Shown here in pieces: positions 52,193 to 60,303 of a stretch of DNA of 64,000 nucleotides (positions are counted from its first letter, which is position 1; the number at the start of each line of letters is the position of its first letter). This stretch comes from Proteiniclasticum sediminis. Its GTDB lineage: Bacteria > Bacillota > Clostridia > Clostridiales > Clostridiaceae. Under the pieces are notes generated by a model. That model was not told where the DNA came from. It made no database searches and saw only the letters and a list, made by a program, of their open reading frames with translations. Made by a program: the position numbers and the translations under genes. Where the stretch lies: NCBI RefSeq assembly GCF_018128025.1, contig NZ_JAGSCS010000002.1, forward strand, positions 62,001 to 126,000, given 5' to 3'.

Positions 52193-52822
52193 ATGATTCG
52201 TAATGTTGTGTTTGACTTGGGCAATGTGCTGCTACGCTTTGATCCCATGGCGTATCTTCTGAAAACCTATGAGGACTTTACGGTGGCAGAGACCCTGTAC
52301 TGGGGGATCTTCCGATCGGAAGAGTGGAAACTCCTGGATGAAGGGAAAATTACAGAAGAGGAAGCTTTGATAAGGATGGAGAACAGGCTTCCCCAGTGGA
52401 AGGAGGACGTTAAAACCCTCTTCACCACCTGGGAATATACGGTCATTGAAGAGATGAGCGCCTCGGTCTTTTTCCTTCGGCGGTTTAAGGATATGGGGTA
52501 TCAGCTATACGCCCTTTCCAATTATCCAAAGCGGGGCTACCTCAACACCGTTACCCAGTATGACTGGTTCTCCCTCTTTGACGGTCAGGTGATCTCCTAT
52601 GAGGTGAAGCAGGTGAAACCGGGCAGAGGGATCTATGAAACGCTCTTTCAGCGGTATGGGCTAAAGCCCGAAGAATGCCTCTTTGTGGATGATACGCTGC
52701 CCAATGTGGAAGAGGCCAAGGCATTGGGGATGGAAAGCTACCATTACCGGAGCACGGATCAGCTCATGGACATGCTGGCCAGGCTTTTGCAGGAGAAGAA
52801 GGAAAATCCTGAAAACTTGTAA
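52193..52822 (+). CDS. HAD family phosphatase (YihX-like)
   Basis: 209 residues. Motif I VVFDLGNVLLRFD, motif II ALSNYP, motif III lysine in EVKQVKPGRGIY, motif IV FVDDTLPNVEEAKALG. This pattern is that of sugar-phosphate phosphatases such as YihX. GCAGGAAAAGAA precedes the ATG at 52193; it starts 34 bases after cutC. Confidence 0.9.
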   Translation: MIRNVVFDLGNVLLRFDPMAYLLKTYEDFTVAETLYWGIFRSEEWKLLDEGKITEEEALIRMENRLPQWKEDVKTLFTTWEYTVIEEMSASVFFLRRFKDMGYQLYALSNYPKRGYLNTVTQYDWFSLFDGQVISYEVKQVKPGRGIYETLFQRYGLKPEECLFVDDTLPNVEEAKALGMESYHYRSTDQLMDMLARLLQEKKENPENL

Positions 52823-52920
52823 GCACAACTTCGTCGAGTTCCCCGTAGGATTATGGTACGATGAAGTTGTCATACAATTATGGAAAAAGCAAAACCGTAT
52901 ATTAAGGAGGAGTCAATTTT

Positions 52921-53565
52921 ATGAAGTACTTTATCGACACCGCCAATGTGGAAGAAATCCGCCAGGCTGCGGCCTTGGGCATCATCGATGGCGTCACCAC
53001 CAACCCTTCGCTCATTGCCAAGGAGGGAAGAGTCTTTGAAGAAGTAATCAAGGAAATCACCGAGATCGTCGACGGCCCCATCAGCGCTGAAGTGGTCTCT
53101 CTGGAGGCCGAGGGCATGGTGAAGGAAGCTCTGGAGCTGGTGAAGATCCACCCCAATGTGGTGATCAAGGTTCCCATGACTGCGGAAGGCATTAAAGCCA
53201 CCTCCCAGCTGAGCAAAAAGGGCATCAAGGTCAACGTGACCCTGGTGTTCTCCTCCACCCAAGCCCTGGCTGCCGCCAAAGCCGGCGCTGCCTATGTCTC
53301 TCCCTTTGTAGGCAGACTGGACGACATCGGGCTGGAAGGCATGGAGCTCATTGAGGAGATCATGTTCATCTTCAAGAACTATGGCATCAAAACAGAAGTC
53401 ATCGCCGCCAGCATCCGAAACCGCAACCATTTGGCCCAGGCGGCCACTGCCGGTTCCGATATCGCCACCATCCCCTTTAAGGTCATCATGGATTCCCTGA
53501 AGCATCCCCTGACGGACCAGGGCATTGAGCGTTTCCTGAAGGACTGGGAAGGCACGAAGAAGTAG
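52921..53565 (+). CDS. Transaldolase-like fructose-6-phosphate aldolase (FSA/TalC)
   Basis: 214 residues, the length of the small FSA/TalC group. Schiff-base Lys83 in [27 protein letters not shown] and ASIRN are family motifs. It either transfers dihydroxyacetone units (transaldolase) or cleaves fructose-6-phosphate; sequence alone does not decide. ATTAAGGAGG ribosome site and an extended -10 (TGGTACGAT at 52854-52862) upstream. Confidence 0.93.
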   Translation: MKYFIDTANVEEIRQAAALGIIDGVTTNPSLIAKEGRVFEEVIKEITEIVDGPISAEVVSLEAEGMVKEALELVKIHPNVVIKVPMTAEGIKATSQLSKKGIKVNVTLVFSSTQALAAAKAGAAYVSPFVGRLDDIGLEGMELIEEIMFIFKNYGIKTEVIAASIRNRNHLAQAATAGSDIATIPFKVIMDSLKHPLTDQGIERFLKDWEGTKK

Positions 53566-53621
53566 AGGGAAATGAACCTTTTGGTGATCCTATCCCCATA
53601 AAGTTGAGAAGGAGGGAGTTT

Positions 53622-54140
53622 ATGGCACTGCATGTGATATTGATCCGGCACGGCATCGCAGAAGGGGTGTCGGCCGACGGCCAGGACGCTTCCCGGCATC
53701 TCACGGAGAAAGGAAAGAAAAAGCTCCGCAAAGCCCTGAAGGGAATCCTGCCTCTTCTCACGGAAGGGGAGAGGCCCCTCATTTGGTCCAGCCCCTTGGT
53801 TCGGGCTGTGGAAAGCGCGGAGATTCTCCAGGAGGTCCTGGGAACGGGACAGGTGGAAGAGATTCCCTGCATTGCCACGGGGGATCTGGAAACCTTCCGG
53901 ATGCTGGTGGAAGAACTGCCACAGGAGCCAGAGCCCTGGATCTTTGTGGTGGGTCATGAGCCCCATTTGGGGAACTGGACCCGAAAACTTACGGGGATTT
54001 CCCTGCCTTACGGCAAAGGCTCCGCAGCGGCGTTTCTCTCCCGAAGCGGGGAGCTGGATACGTTAGAGCTTCGCTGGTTTCTTCAAAGCTCAGCCATGGC
54101 AGAGCTGAAACGAGAGAAGAAACCGAAACAGGACAAGTAA
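53622..54140 (+). CDS. sixA: SixA-type phosphohistidine phosphatase
   Basis: 172 residues, histidine phosphatase fold. Catalytic RHG at residues 9-11 (HVILIRHGIAEG), WSSPLVRAVESAEIL, and VVGHEPHLGNW with the second histidine. SixA removes phosphate from histidine of HPt/HPr-like proteins. The ATG at 53622 has GAAGGAGGGAG upstream. Confidence 0.88.
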   Translation: MALHVILIRHGIAEGVSADGQDASRHLTEKGKKKLRKALKGILPLLTEGERPLIWSSPLVRAVESAEILQEVLGTGQVEEIPCIATGDLETFRMLVEELPQEPEPWIFVVGHEPHLGNWTRKLTGISLPYGKGSAAAFLSRSGELDTLELRWFLQSSAMAELKREKKPKQDK

Positions 54141-54152
54141 AGAGCAAAAAAA

Positions 54153-54220
54153 TAAACCTCCAAGCCGAGGATGTGCTTACCCCATGGGGAGCCGCTTCCT
54201 GAACAGGCTTGGAGGTTTTT
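54153..54220. terminator. Bidirectional terminator between sixA and the TSUP gene
   Basis: 13-bp stem AAACCTCCAAGCC/GGCTTGGAGGTTT around a 39-base loop, T-run on the plus side and A-run (AAAAAATAAA) on the other. Confidence 0.88.
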
Positions 54221-54221
54221 T

Positions 54222-54977
54222 CTAGAACAGCATGCCGTAGAGGAGCTTTCCGAATACGGCAAAGGACATGATGAGAAAGATGGGCTTGATGAACTTGGCG
54301 CCATTGCGAATGGCCAGCTTCGTGCCCATGAAGGAGCCCAATACCATGAAGAGGGCAATGGGAACCCCCAGGAGATAGTCGATCTTCCCGTTGAAGGCAA
54401 ACATCAGAAGGGACGTAAAGTTCGAGGTGAAGTTAATGAGCTTGGCGTTACCCGAAGCGTTGGTGAAGTCGAACTTGAAGGCTCGGATGAAGATGAAGAT
54501 GAGGAAGGAACCCGTGCCCGGTCCGAAGAAACCGTCATAGAAACCTAAAGCAAAGCCCACCAGGGACACCAGGAGGATCTTCTTTGTGGTAATTTCCGTG
54601 AAGCCGTTGACCTGCCCCAGATCCTTCTTGAAGTAGGTATAGAGGCCCACAGCCAGGATGGCGATGCTCACCAAAGGGTAAAGGAAGTCCTGGGGAACCC
54701 GAAGGACGGAGTAAACCCCTAAAGCTGCTCCCAGGGCCGTGAGGGGAACCGCCGTGCGCAAGAGGCGGAAGTTAATTTTGCTGGAACGGGCATACCCCGC
54801 CGTGGAAACAAAAGATCCCATGGTGGCGGCAAATTTGTTGGTGCCTAAGGTGAAGTGGGGCGGAACGCCAGCCAGAAGATAGGCGGGGATGGTCACCAGG
54901 CCCCCTCCACCGGCGATGGAGTCCACAAAGGCACCCACAAAACCGGCAGCGCAAAGAAACAGCAGTCGAATATCCAT
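54222..54977 (-). CDS. TSUP (TauE/SafE) family anion permease
   Basis: 251 residues with about seven to eight membrane helices. GFVGAFVDSIAGGGGLVTIPAYL and, in the second half, GFYDGFFGPGTGSFLIF are the two TSUP repeats. Members export sulfite, sulfoacetate or similar organosulfur anions. Monocistronic; a terminator serves its 3' end. Confidence 0.92.
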   Translation of the reverse strand: MDIRLLFLCAAGFVGAFVDSIAGGGGLVTIPAYLLAGVPPHFTLGTNKFAATMGSFVSTAGYARSSKINFRLLRTAVPLTALGAALGVYSVLRVPQDFLYPLVSIAILAVGLYTYFKKDLGQVNGFTEITTKKILLVSLVGFALGFYDGFFGPGTGSFLIFIFIRAFKFDFTNASGNAKLINFTSNFTSLLMFAFNGKIDYLLGVPIALFMVLGSFMGTKLAIRNGAKFIKPIFLIMSFAVFGKLLYGMLF

Positions 54978-55125
54978 AATCAGTCCTCGTTTTCTTTAAT
55001 AAAGTTCATAAGGCTAATTATAGCATAATCCATGGGGAGCGAAAGGGATCCCTCCCGGGGAGAACGGAGATTTTCTTCAGTTTTTCCGGGGATTCTGGTA
55101 TCATCAGGAAGGAGAGTGATGAACG

Positions 55126-56493
55126 TTGAAAAGAAATGAATTAATTGAAGTGAAAATAGAGGACCATAGTTTTCCTGCCACAGGCATCGGGTTTTTGGAG
55201 GGAAAACGGGTAAAGATCAAGGGCGCCTTTGTGGGGGAGACGGTTTCCGCCAAAGCCTATGAGATCCGCCAGGACAGGGCCAAGGGAAGATTCCAGGGAC
55301 GGACCTCGGAAGCAGAGTATGCCGTGGAGGCCCCCTGTCCCCACTTTGGACGCTGCGGCGGCTGCATCAGCCAGCAGATCCCCTTAGAGAAGCAGCGGCA
55401 GTTCAAAGAGGAAGAGGTGAAGAAGCTCTTTAAGCAGAATGATGTTCCTTTGGGGGAGTATCTGGGCATGACGGGATCGAGGGAGCAGTACGGCTACCGA
55501 AACAAGATGGAGTACACCTTTGGGGATGAGGTAAAGGACGGGGAGCTCAACCTGGGGATGCATTTCCGGGGAATGAAGAACTCCGTGATTAATACCTCTG
55601 GATGTCTTCTGGTCTCGGAGGATTTTCGAAAAATCCATGACTACACCATTGCGTACTGCCGAAAGAACAACCTGCCTTACTATCGCGTCATGCGCAAGGA
55701 AGGCTACCTGCGAAACCTGATCATCCGTAGGGGAATGAACACCGGAGAGCTCATGGTGAACCTGGTGACCACCACGCAGCTGGATTTTGATCTTGCGGAG
55801 TACCGGGATGGCCTCCTCAGCCTTGCCTTGGAAGAGAAACTGGTGTCCCTCCTCCATACGGAAAATGACAGTTTTTCCGATGCGGTGATTCCGGAGAAGG
55901 TGAACATTCTCCATGGCCAGGATTACCTCACGGAGAAGCTGGGGGAACTGACTTTCAAGATTTCGCCTTTTTCCTTCTTCCAGACCAATACCCAAGGCGC
56001 AGAGGTGCTCTACCGGGAGGTAAAGGCCCTCATCGGGGAAAAGAAGAAGGAAATCTTTGACCTCTACTGTGGTACGGGTACCATTGGTCAGATTGTGGCT
56101 GACTGTGCGGAAAAAGTCACCGGGGTGGAAATCATCGAGGAGGCTGTTGTTGCTGCCAATGAAAATGCCGCCATCAACGGCTTGAGCCATGTACAGTTTC
56201 TGGCGGGGGATGTGAAGGACGTGATCCAGACCCTGGAAGGAGCGCCGGATCTCATCATCCTGGACCCACCCCGTAGCGGAGTCCATCCCAAGGCCCTGGA
56301 GTATGTCAAAGACTTCCAGGCCAAGGAGATCATCTATGTTTCCTGTAACCCAAAGACCCTGGTCATCGATTTAAAGTACCTGATTGATCAAGGTTACCAG
56401 GTGGAGAAGACCAAGATTGTGGACCTTTTCCCCAACACGCCTCATATAGAAGTCATTGTCAAATTAGGTAGAGAATTAAACTTAGGAGTGTAG
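55126..56493 (+). CDS. rlmD: 23S rRNA (uracil-5-)-methyltransferase RlmD/RumA type
   Basis: 455 residues: N-terminal TRAM-like domain, iron-sulfur cysteines CPHFGRCGGC (about 67-76), SAM-binding FDLYCGTGTIG, DPPRSGVHPKAL and catalytic Cys in YVSCNPKTL. It methylates U1939-type positions in 23S rRNA. TTG start at 55126 behind GGAGAG. The end IEVIVKLGRELNLGV is longer than the usual C-terminus and abuts an AT-rich foreign-looking gene. Confidence 0.92.
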   Translation: MKRNELIEVKIEDHSFPATGIGFLEGKRVKIKGAFVGETVSAKAYEIRQDRAKGRFQGRTSEAEYAVEAPCPHFGRCGGCISQQIPLEKQRQFKEEEVKKLFKQNDVPLGEYLGMTGSREQYGYRNKMEYTFGDEVKDGELNLGMHFRGMKNSVINTSGCLLVSEDFRKIHDYTIAYCRKNNLPYYRVMRKEGYLRNLIIRRGMNTGELMVNLVTTTQLDFDLAEYRDGLLSLALEEKLVSLLHTENDSFSDAVIPEKVNILHGQDYLTEKLGELTFKISPFSFFQTNTQGAEVLYREVKALIGEKKKEIFDLYCGTGTIGQIVADCAEKVTGVEIIEEAVVAANENAAINGLSHVQFLAGDVKDVIQTLEGAPDLIILDPPRSGVHPKALEYVKDFQAKEIIYVSCNPKTLVIDLKYLIDQGYQVEKTKIVDLFPNTPHIEVIVKLGRELNLGV

Positions 56494-56495
56494 TT

Positions 56496-56846
56496 ATGAA
56501 TACTTGGAAAAATGTAACCGGATTTTTCTCTGAAGATGACCGACATTATAAGAACACCTATATGGAAATTAGTGAAGTATATGATGAAAAAATCGAAGTG
56601 AGTTCATTTTCATCAACTGAAGGATTGCACGAAATATACTTTTCCTTTGGCATCATGTTTGGAATTATCTATATCGAGAGGGAAAAGGCCGATTCGGAAC
56701 GACAAGAAGTGAAAAAGGAACTTTTAGAAGAATATCGGAAGCACAATGAGCCAACAAGTGAATTTATAAAGATGTTTTGTGAGAAGCATAAGGTATGTAT
56801 CCCCAATGATATCTTTTTTGATGATTCATCCTTGCTTGACTTCTAA
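56496..56846 (+). CDS. AT-rich hypothetical protein
   Basis: 116 residues, acidic, no membrane segment or recognised domain. TTAGGAGTG lies at the end of rlmD and the ATG is three bases after its stop. Codon use is much AT-richer than in rlmD, pointing to recent gain. Small acidic proteins of this sort are often immunity proteins, but nothing proves it. Confidence 0.6.
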   Translation: MNTWKNVTGFFSEDDRHYKNTYMEISEVYDEKIEVSSFSSTEGLHEIYFSFGIMFGIIYIEREKADSERQEVKKELLEEYRKHNEPTSEFIKMFCEKHKVCIPNDIFFDDSSLLDF

Positions 56847-56983
56847 TTATTGCTTTGCTAATAAAGTCGTTGTCGTGACGCGCCAGACTTGGTCGAAATG
56901 ATGGGCTTAGAAGAGCAATCCCATTCTGCTCAGCCGGTCATCGACCGCTGAAAGGCTGGGGCAAACAATTTCAGCCTCGAATT

Positions 56984-57035
56984 ATCGGAATAATACGTAT
57001 CGTTTCGACATAAATATCATTGATATTATTCCGAT
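56984..57035. repeat. 12-bp inverted repeat, third copy further on
   Basis: ATCGGAATAATA (56984-56995) and TATTATTCCGAT (57024-57035) are perfect inverted copies. CGGAATAATACG of the left arm recurs in direct orientation at 57250-57261. Such copies flanking a small HTH gene may be binding sites or the ends of a mobile element. Confidence 0.6.
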
Positions 57036-57072
57036 GCTGCGTTAAATTGCTTACGATAGGGGAGGTGAGAGG

Positions 57073-57258
57073 ATGCAATACATTACGGTAAAACAGGCAT
57101 CAGAGCGGTGGGGCATATCTGACCGTCGTGTCCGTATACTTTGCGAGGCGGGGCGGATAAAAGGTATCGTCAGAGAAGTACGTTCTTATCTTATCCCGGC
57201 AGATACAATGAAACCGATAGACGGACGCACTTTGGGCGGTAAGATGATTCCGGAATAA
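57073..57258 (+). CDS. Excisionase-like HTH protein
   Basis: 61 residues: ITVKQASERWGISDRRVRILCEAGRIKG is a MerR/excisionase-type helix-turn-helix (HTH_17), ending PIDGRTLGGK. Proteins of this kind commonly precede Fic family genes in Clostridia. GGGGAGGTGAGAGG ribosome site. Confidence 0.75.
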   Translation: MQYITVKQASERWGISDRRVRILCEAGRIKGIVREVRSYLIPADTMKPIDGRTLGGKMIPE

Positions 57259-57350
57259 TACGCTGCACTTTTTGCGATAGTTGATGAGATGAAAGCCGAA
57301 CTTGACCGTCGTCATCCTCTTGTGGCACTTAAACGACGAAGAAAATCCGG
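57259..57350 (+). pseudogene. Truncated Fic-protein-like start
   Basis: In the frame of 57256-57350 the text reads YAALFAIVDEMKAELDRRHPL, which resembles the helical start of Fic family proteins usually encoded after such HTH genes, then degrades to stops. No HPFxxGNG motif follows. Short match; low certainty. Confidence 0.3.
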
Positions 57351-57720
57351 CAACTCATGGTGAAACTTCCCGGATCCCCTGCCGTTTTCGACTGCCGATC
57401 ACCTTACACGCTTCCTGGCACAAGGGGCAGCAGCTCTTCTCCATACTCCGGACAAAAAACGCCTTTACAGCTATTCCATTCCAGTTCAAACTTTGATACA
57501 ATAACCATGCTAATCAATTTAGTAAGAGGCCCTTCCTGATGCTCGTGTCGAAATGTGAGTTAGGGAGGGCTTCTTTCCGTCCTCCAATGTTGTTATGGTC
57601 ATGATATCCGTCTATTTACGGACAGACAAGCTTAGCAGGTTTTGGGCTTTAAAACGTCTTTAACACAACTCCCATTGTTCATGTCTAGTAATCTAGAAAT
57701 CGCATCAAATAATGACTTAT
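57351..57720. other. Non-coding remnant region
   Basis: No ORF with ribosome site. It contains the dyad element at 57524-57577. Probably debris of a mobile or laterally gained segment. Confidence 0.4.
57524..57577 (+). repeat. Dyad element, copy 1 (terminator-like)
   Basis: GAGGCCCTTCCTGATGCTC ... GAGTTAGGGAGGGCTTCTTT forms a hairpin. CTTCCTGATGCTC (57532-57544) and GAGTYAGGGAGGG (57557-57569) recur in copy 2 at 61926-61970. Confidence 0.7.
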
Positions 57721-57726
57721 TTAATA

Positions 57727-57759
57727 TTGACAAAACTAACAGATGTTAGTTAATATAAT
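57727..57759 (+). promoter_or_regulatory. Promoter of the tetR operon
   Basis: TTGACA at 57727-57732; TAATAT (57751-57756, spacer 18) or TATAAT (57754-57759, spacer 21) as -10. The two operators bracket the -10. Confidence 0.65.
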
Positions 57760-57776
57760 ACTAACAACTGTTAGTA
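57735..57776. promoter_or_regulatory. Tandem TetR operators
   Basis: Two dyads: ACTAACA-GA-TGTTAGT (57735-57750) and TACTAACA-AC-TGTTAGTA (57759-57776), centres 25 bases apart. Both arms are perfect. One lies in the promoter spacer, the other over the transcription start. Confidence 0.88.
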
Positions 57777-57927
57777 CATACGTTTCTTTAGCAAACTTCT
57801 GTTTGGCTATAGTTTGCTTTAGTTACTGCAACGCATGAAATTGGATTTTCATGGACAGGATGTTGATATTCTGGAATCGGAATCTTTGAAATGAAAGACC
57901 AAGAGAGTAGGAATAGGAGGTTTTTCC

Positions 57928-58536
57928 ATGACGACGAAAGAACGAATACTGTATTCTGCACTTCAACTTTTTTCTGAACGGGGCTATGCGGGAGTTTCCA
58001 TGCGCGAATTAGCCGCAAAAGTGGGGATTAAAGCTGCATCTCTCTATAACCATTTTTCAAGCAAGGAAGAGATTTTCAACCACCTCCTTGAGGAAATGCA
58101 GCATCGTTATGAGCAAACGGTCATCAGGATTCCGATTCCCAGTGGATCTTCCGAAGAAGCCGCGAAACAGTATGTCGGGATCACCGAAGAACATCTGCAG
58201 CAGATTGCAGGAGGCCTGTTCCAGTACTTTGCAAAGGATGAGTTTGCTGCCCCTTTTCGCAAAATGATTTCATCGGAGCAGTATCATCATTCTATTGCAG
58301 GGGATGCCTTTAGGCAGATCTTCATCCATGGCGCATTGGAGTATCAGGCCAATCTTTTTAAAACGCTTATGGAGCTGGGAGAATTTATCGATGCCGATCC
58401 AAAGATCGTGGCCATTCAATTTTATGCCCCCATATTTTTGCTGCTCGAAAGTTACGATGAAACACAGGAATCCGATACCATGGAAACATTAAAGAAGCAT
58501 GTCAGTCAGTTTTCGAAAATATATGGTCGGAGGTAA
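57928..58536 (+). CDS. TetR family transcriptional regulator
   Basis: 202 residues. N-terminal TetR HTH (about 3-50: RILYSALQLFSERGYAGVSMRELAAKVGIKAASLYNHFSSKEE); the C-terminal ligand domain is variable. TAGGAGG ribosome site. It is coupled to the oxidoreductase gene five bases downstream and probably represses both through the tandem dyads upstream. Confidence 0.93.
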   Translation: MTTKERILYSALQLFSERGYAGVSMRELAAKVGIKAASLYNHFSSKEEIFNHLLEEMQHRYEQTVIRIPIPSGSSEEAAKQYVGITEEHLQQIAGGLFQYFAKDEFAAPFRKMISSEQYHHSIAGDAFRQIFIHGALEYQANLFKTLMELGEFIDADPKIVAIQFYAPIFLLLESYDETQESDTMETLKKHVSQFSKIYGRR

Positions 58537-58540
58537 AGGA

Positions 58541-59215
58541 ATGAAAATTACGGTTGTACACGGGCAGAAACATCATGGCAGTACATGGAACTCCACTCGA
58601 TTATTGCGGGATTTTCTCATGACAGAGGATGATGTTTGTCATGAATTTTTTGTCAATGACATCCCTCACTGCGTTGGCTGTTTTACCTGCATTTTAAAAG
58701 ATGAAGAAAAATGTCCACACCGGAATTTAATCCAGCCGATCATTCATTCCCTTGATGAAGCAGATATCATTATTGTCGAAACCCCGAACTACTGCATGGG
58801 GATGACCGGACAACTCAAAAACTTTTTTGATCATATGGCGTATCGCTGGTTTAGTCATCGTCCCCTGGATGGAATGAAAAATAAAGTGGCCATAGCAGTT
58901 TCGACAACGGCGGGTCTCGGTGCGAGTACAGCCACAAAGCATGTTGCAAAACAGCTGTTTTGGTGGGGAGTTCCCAAAGTATACCGTCTTCATGAGGTGG
59001 TAGCTGCTTCGAACTGGGAGGAAGTGAAACCAGAAATCAAGGTAAAAATCGAACATAAGGCAGAAAAAATCGCGAAAATGGCAAGGAAGAATCACGAAAG
59101 AGTTCACTGGGGGATACGGCAAAAGCTGATCTTTAAAATGATGGGGAGAATGCAAAAGGCTGGTTTGGGGACTCCGAAGGATGCTACTTACTGGAAAGAA
59201 CAAGGTTGGATTTAG
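58541..59215 (+). CDS. NAD(P)H-dependent flavodoxin-fold oxidoreductase
   Basis: 224 residues, FMN-reductase/flavodoxin-like fold (MKITVVHGQKHHGSTWNST...; ETPNYCMGMTGQLKNFFDHM). A cysteine pair CVGCFTCILKDEEKCPH is typical of clostridial iron-sulfur flavoprotein relatives. The C-terminal 80 residues are basic and amphipathic. GGAGGTAAAGG ribosome site. Likely a TetR-controlled quinone, nitro-compound or redox-stress reductase. Confidence 0.85.
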   Translation: MKITVVHGQKHHGSTWNSTRLLRDFLMTEDDVCHEFFVNDIPHCVGCFTCILKDEEKCPHRNLIQPIIHSLDEADIIIVETPNYCMGMTGQLKNFFDHMAYRWFSHRPLDGMKNKVAIAVSTTAGLGASTATKHVAKQLFWWGVPKVYRLHEVVAASNWEEVKPEIKVKIEHKAEKIAKMARKNHERVHWGIRQKLIFKMMGRMQKAGLGTPKDATYWKEQGWI

Positions 59216-59575
59216 GAACCTTAATCCTTGGAGAGTTCAAAGGCTGAGGTTATGCTTTCGAAAATGAGAGCTTGTAAAACCTCATCAAGCTCGTTCGTCT
59301 GTTGTGGCGATCTTGCGATGGTTACTGCAGCGGGATTCATTTCTCGGTTAGTGGTGGTCGTATCAAGGATATATCCGATCGGATATAAGTTGAGACCGAC
59401 GTTTTTGGGAACAGAATGTCGGGTGGACGAGGAAGACGCGAAGACCATGGGGAAACTAGCTGTCTGCTCATTCGTCCAAAGTCGTCATTCAAGTTTCTTG
59501 AATTGAGGTGTATTATGCAAGATGTTAAATTAACCCATGGCGAAAACATGATGGGTCTGTAATTAGGAGAGGAAT
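59216..59575. other. Intergenic region with a perfect palindrome
   Basis: No convincing gene. The only strong signal is the 18-bp palindrome TATATCCGATCGGATATA at 59370-59387. Confidence 0.5.
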
Positions 59576-60064
59576 ATGATGGAAATTTGGGATGCCTATA
59601 ACGTAGAACTAAAACTGAACGAAAATCTTCAGCTTTATCGTGGACAGTAAATTCCCGAAGGCGTGTATCATCTCGTCTGCGATATCCTCGTGCAGCATGC
59701 CGATGGCACCTATTTACTGATGCAAAGAGATGCACGTAAGTATTACGGTGGTATGTGGGAAGCCACAGCTGGAGGATCCGCTTTGCAGGGAGAAACGCCG
59801 CTCCAGTGTGCCATAAGGGAGCTGCGCGAAGAGACGGGGATCATCTCTTCCGACTTGCGAGAAGTGGGAAGAGTGGTCAGCGATGAAACGCGCTCCATCT
59901 ATGTGGAGTTTTTCTGTGTCACCGATGGGGATAAAGAAAAGATCGCATTGCAGGATGGCGAAACATCGGACTTTAGGTGGGTAAGCAAGGATGAATTGCT
60001 TTCCATGAAGAAGGATGAACTAATCACCATGAGAATGGAGCAGTTCATGGAATCGTTGAAATAA
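59576..60064 (+). pseudogene. NUDIX hydrolase gene with an in-frame stop
   Basis: From ATG 59576 (AGGAGAGG upstream) the frame reads MMEIWDAYNVELKLNENL...RGQ, then TAA at 59648-59650, then IPEGVYHLVCDILVQ... to 60064 with the full NUDIX box GSALQGETPLQCAIRELREETGI. The text on both sides of the TAA fits isopentenyl-diphosphate-isomerase-like NUDIX proteins, so one base change (for example from CAA, GAA or AAA) has interrupted it. Re-start downstream has no good ribosome site. Codon use is AT-richer before the stop. Confidence 0.75.
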
Positions 60065-60197
60065 GAAATTCCAAGTCATTTCCATGAGATGGATTTAAAC
60101 GAAGGCAATGATAATAATCCAAGCGTTTTTCCGATGGTGGATTAGAATACGCTGATCGGATTGCCCTAGACTGGGGTTTCCGGCTTAGAAATTAGAG

Positions 60198-60232
60198 GGT
60201 TGAGAAAAATTTGAATTTTTCTCAACCTTTTT
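60198..60232 (+). terminator. Terminator after the NUDIX gene
   Basis: Perfect 14-bp stem GGTTGAGAAAAATT/AATTTTTCTCAACC with a 2-base TG apex, then TTTTT. Confidence 0.92.
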
Positions 60233-60303
60233 ACAGCGCTAGAAGAGTTTTTGTTGTATTATTTTGAGTATCACAGTAAATTTTAGAGCATATGGGGGAC
60301 AAT

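Noticed and set aside
59228-59506. A 92-codon ORF after the oxidoreductase gene
   Set aside because: No ribosome site, no family pattern, and it contains a perfect palindrome more in keeping with non-coding DNA.
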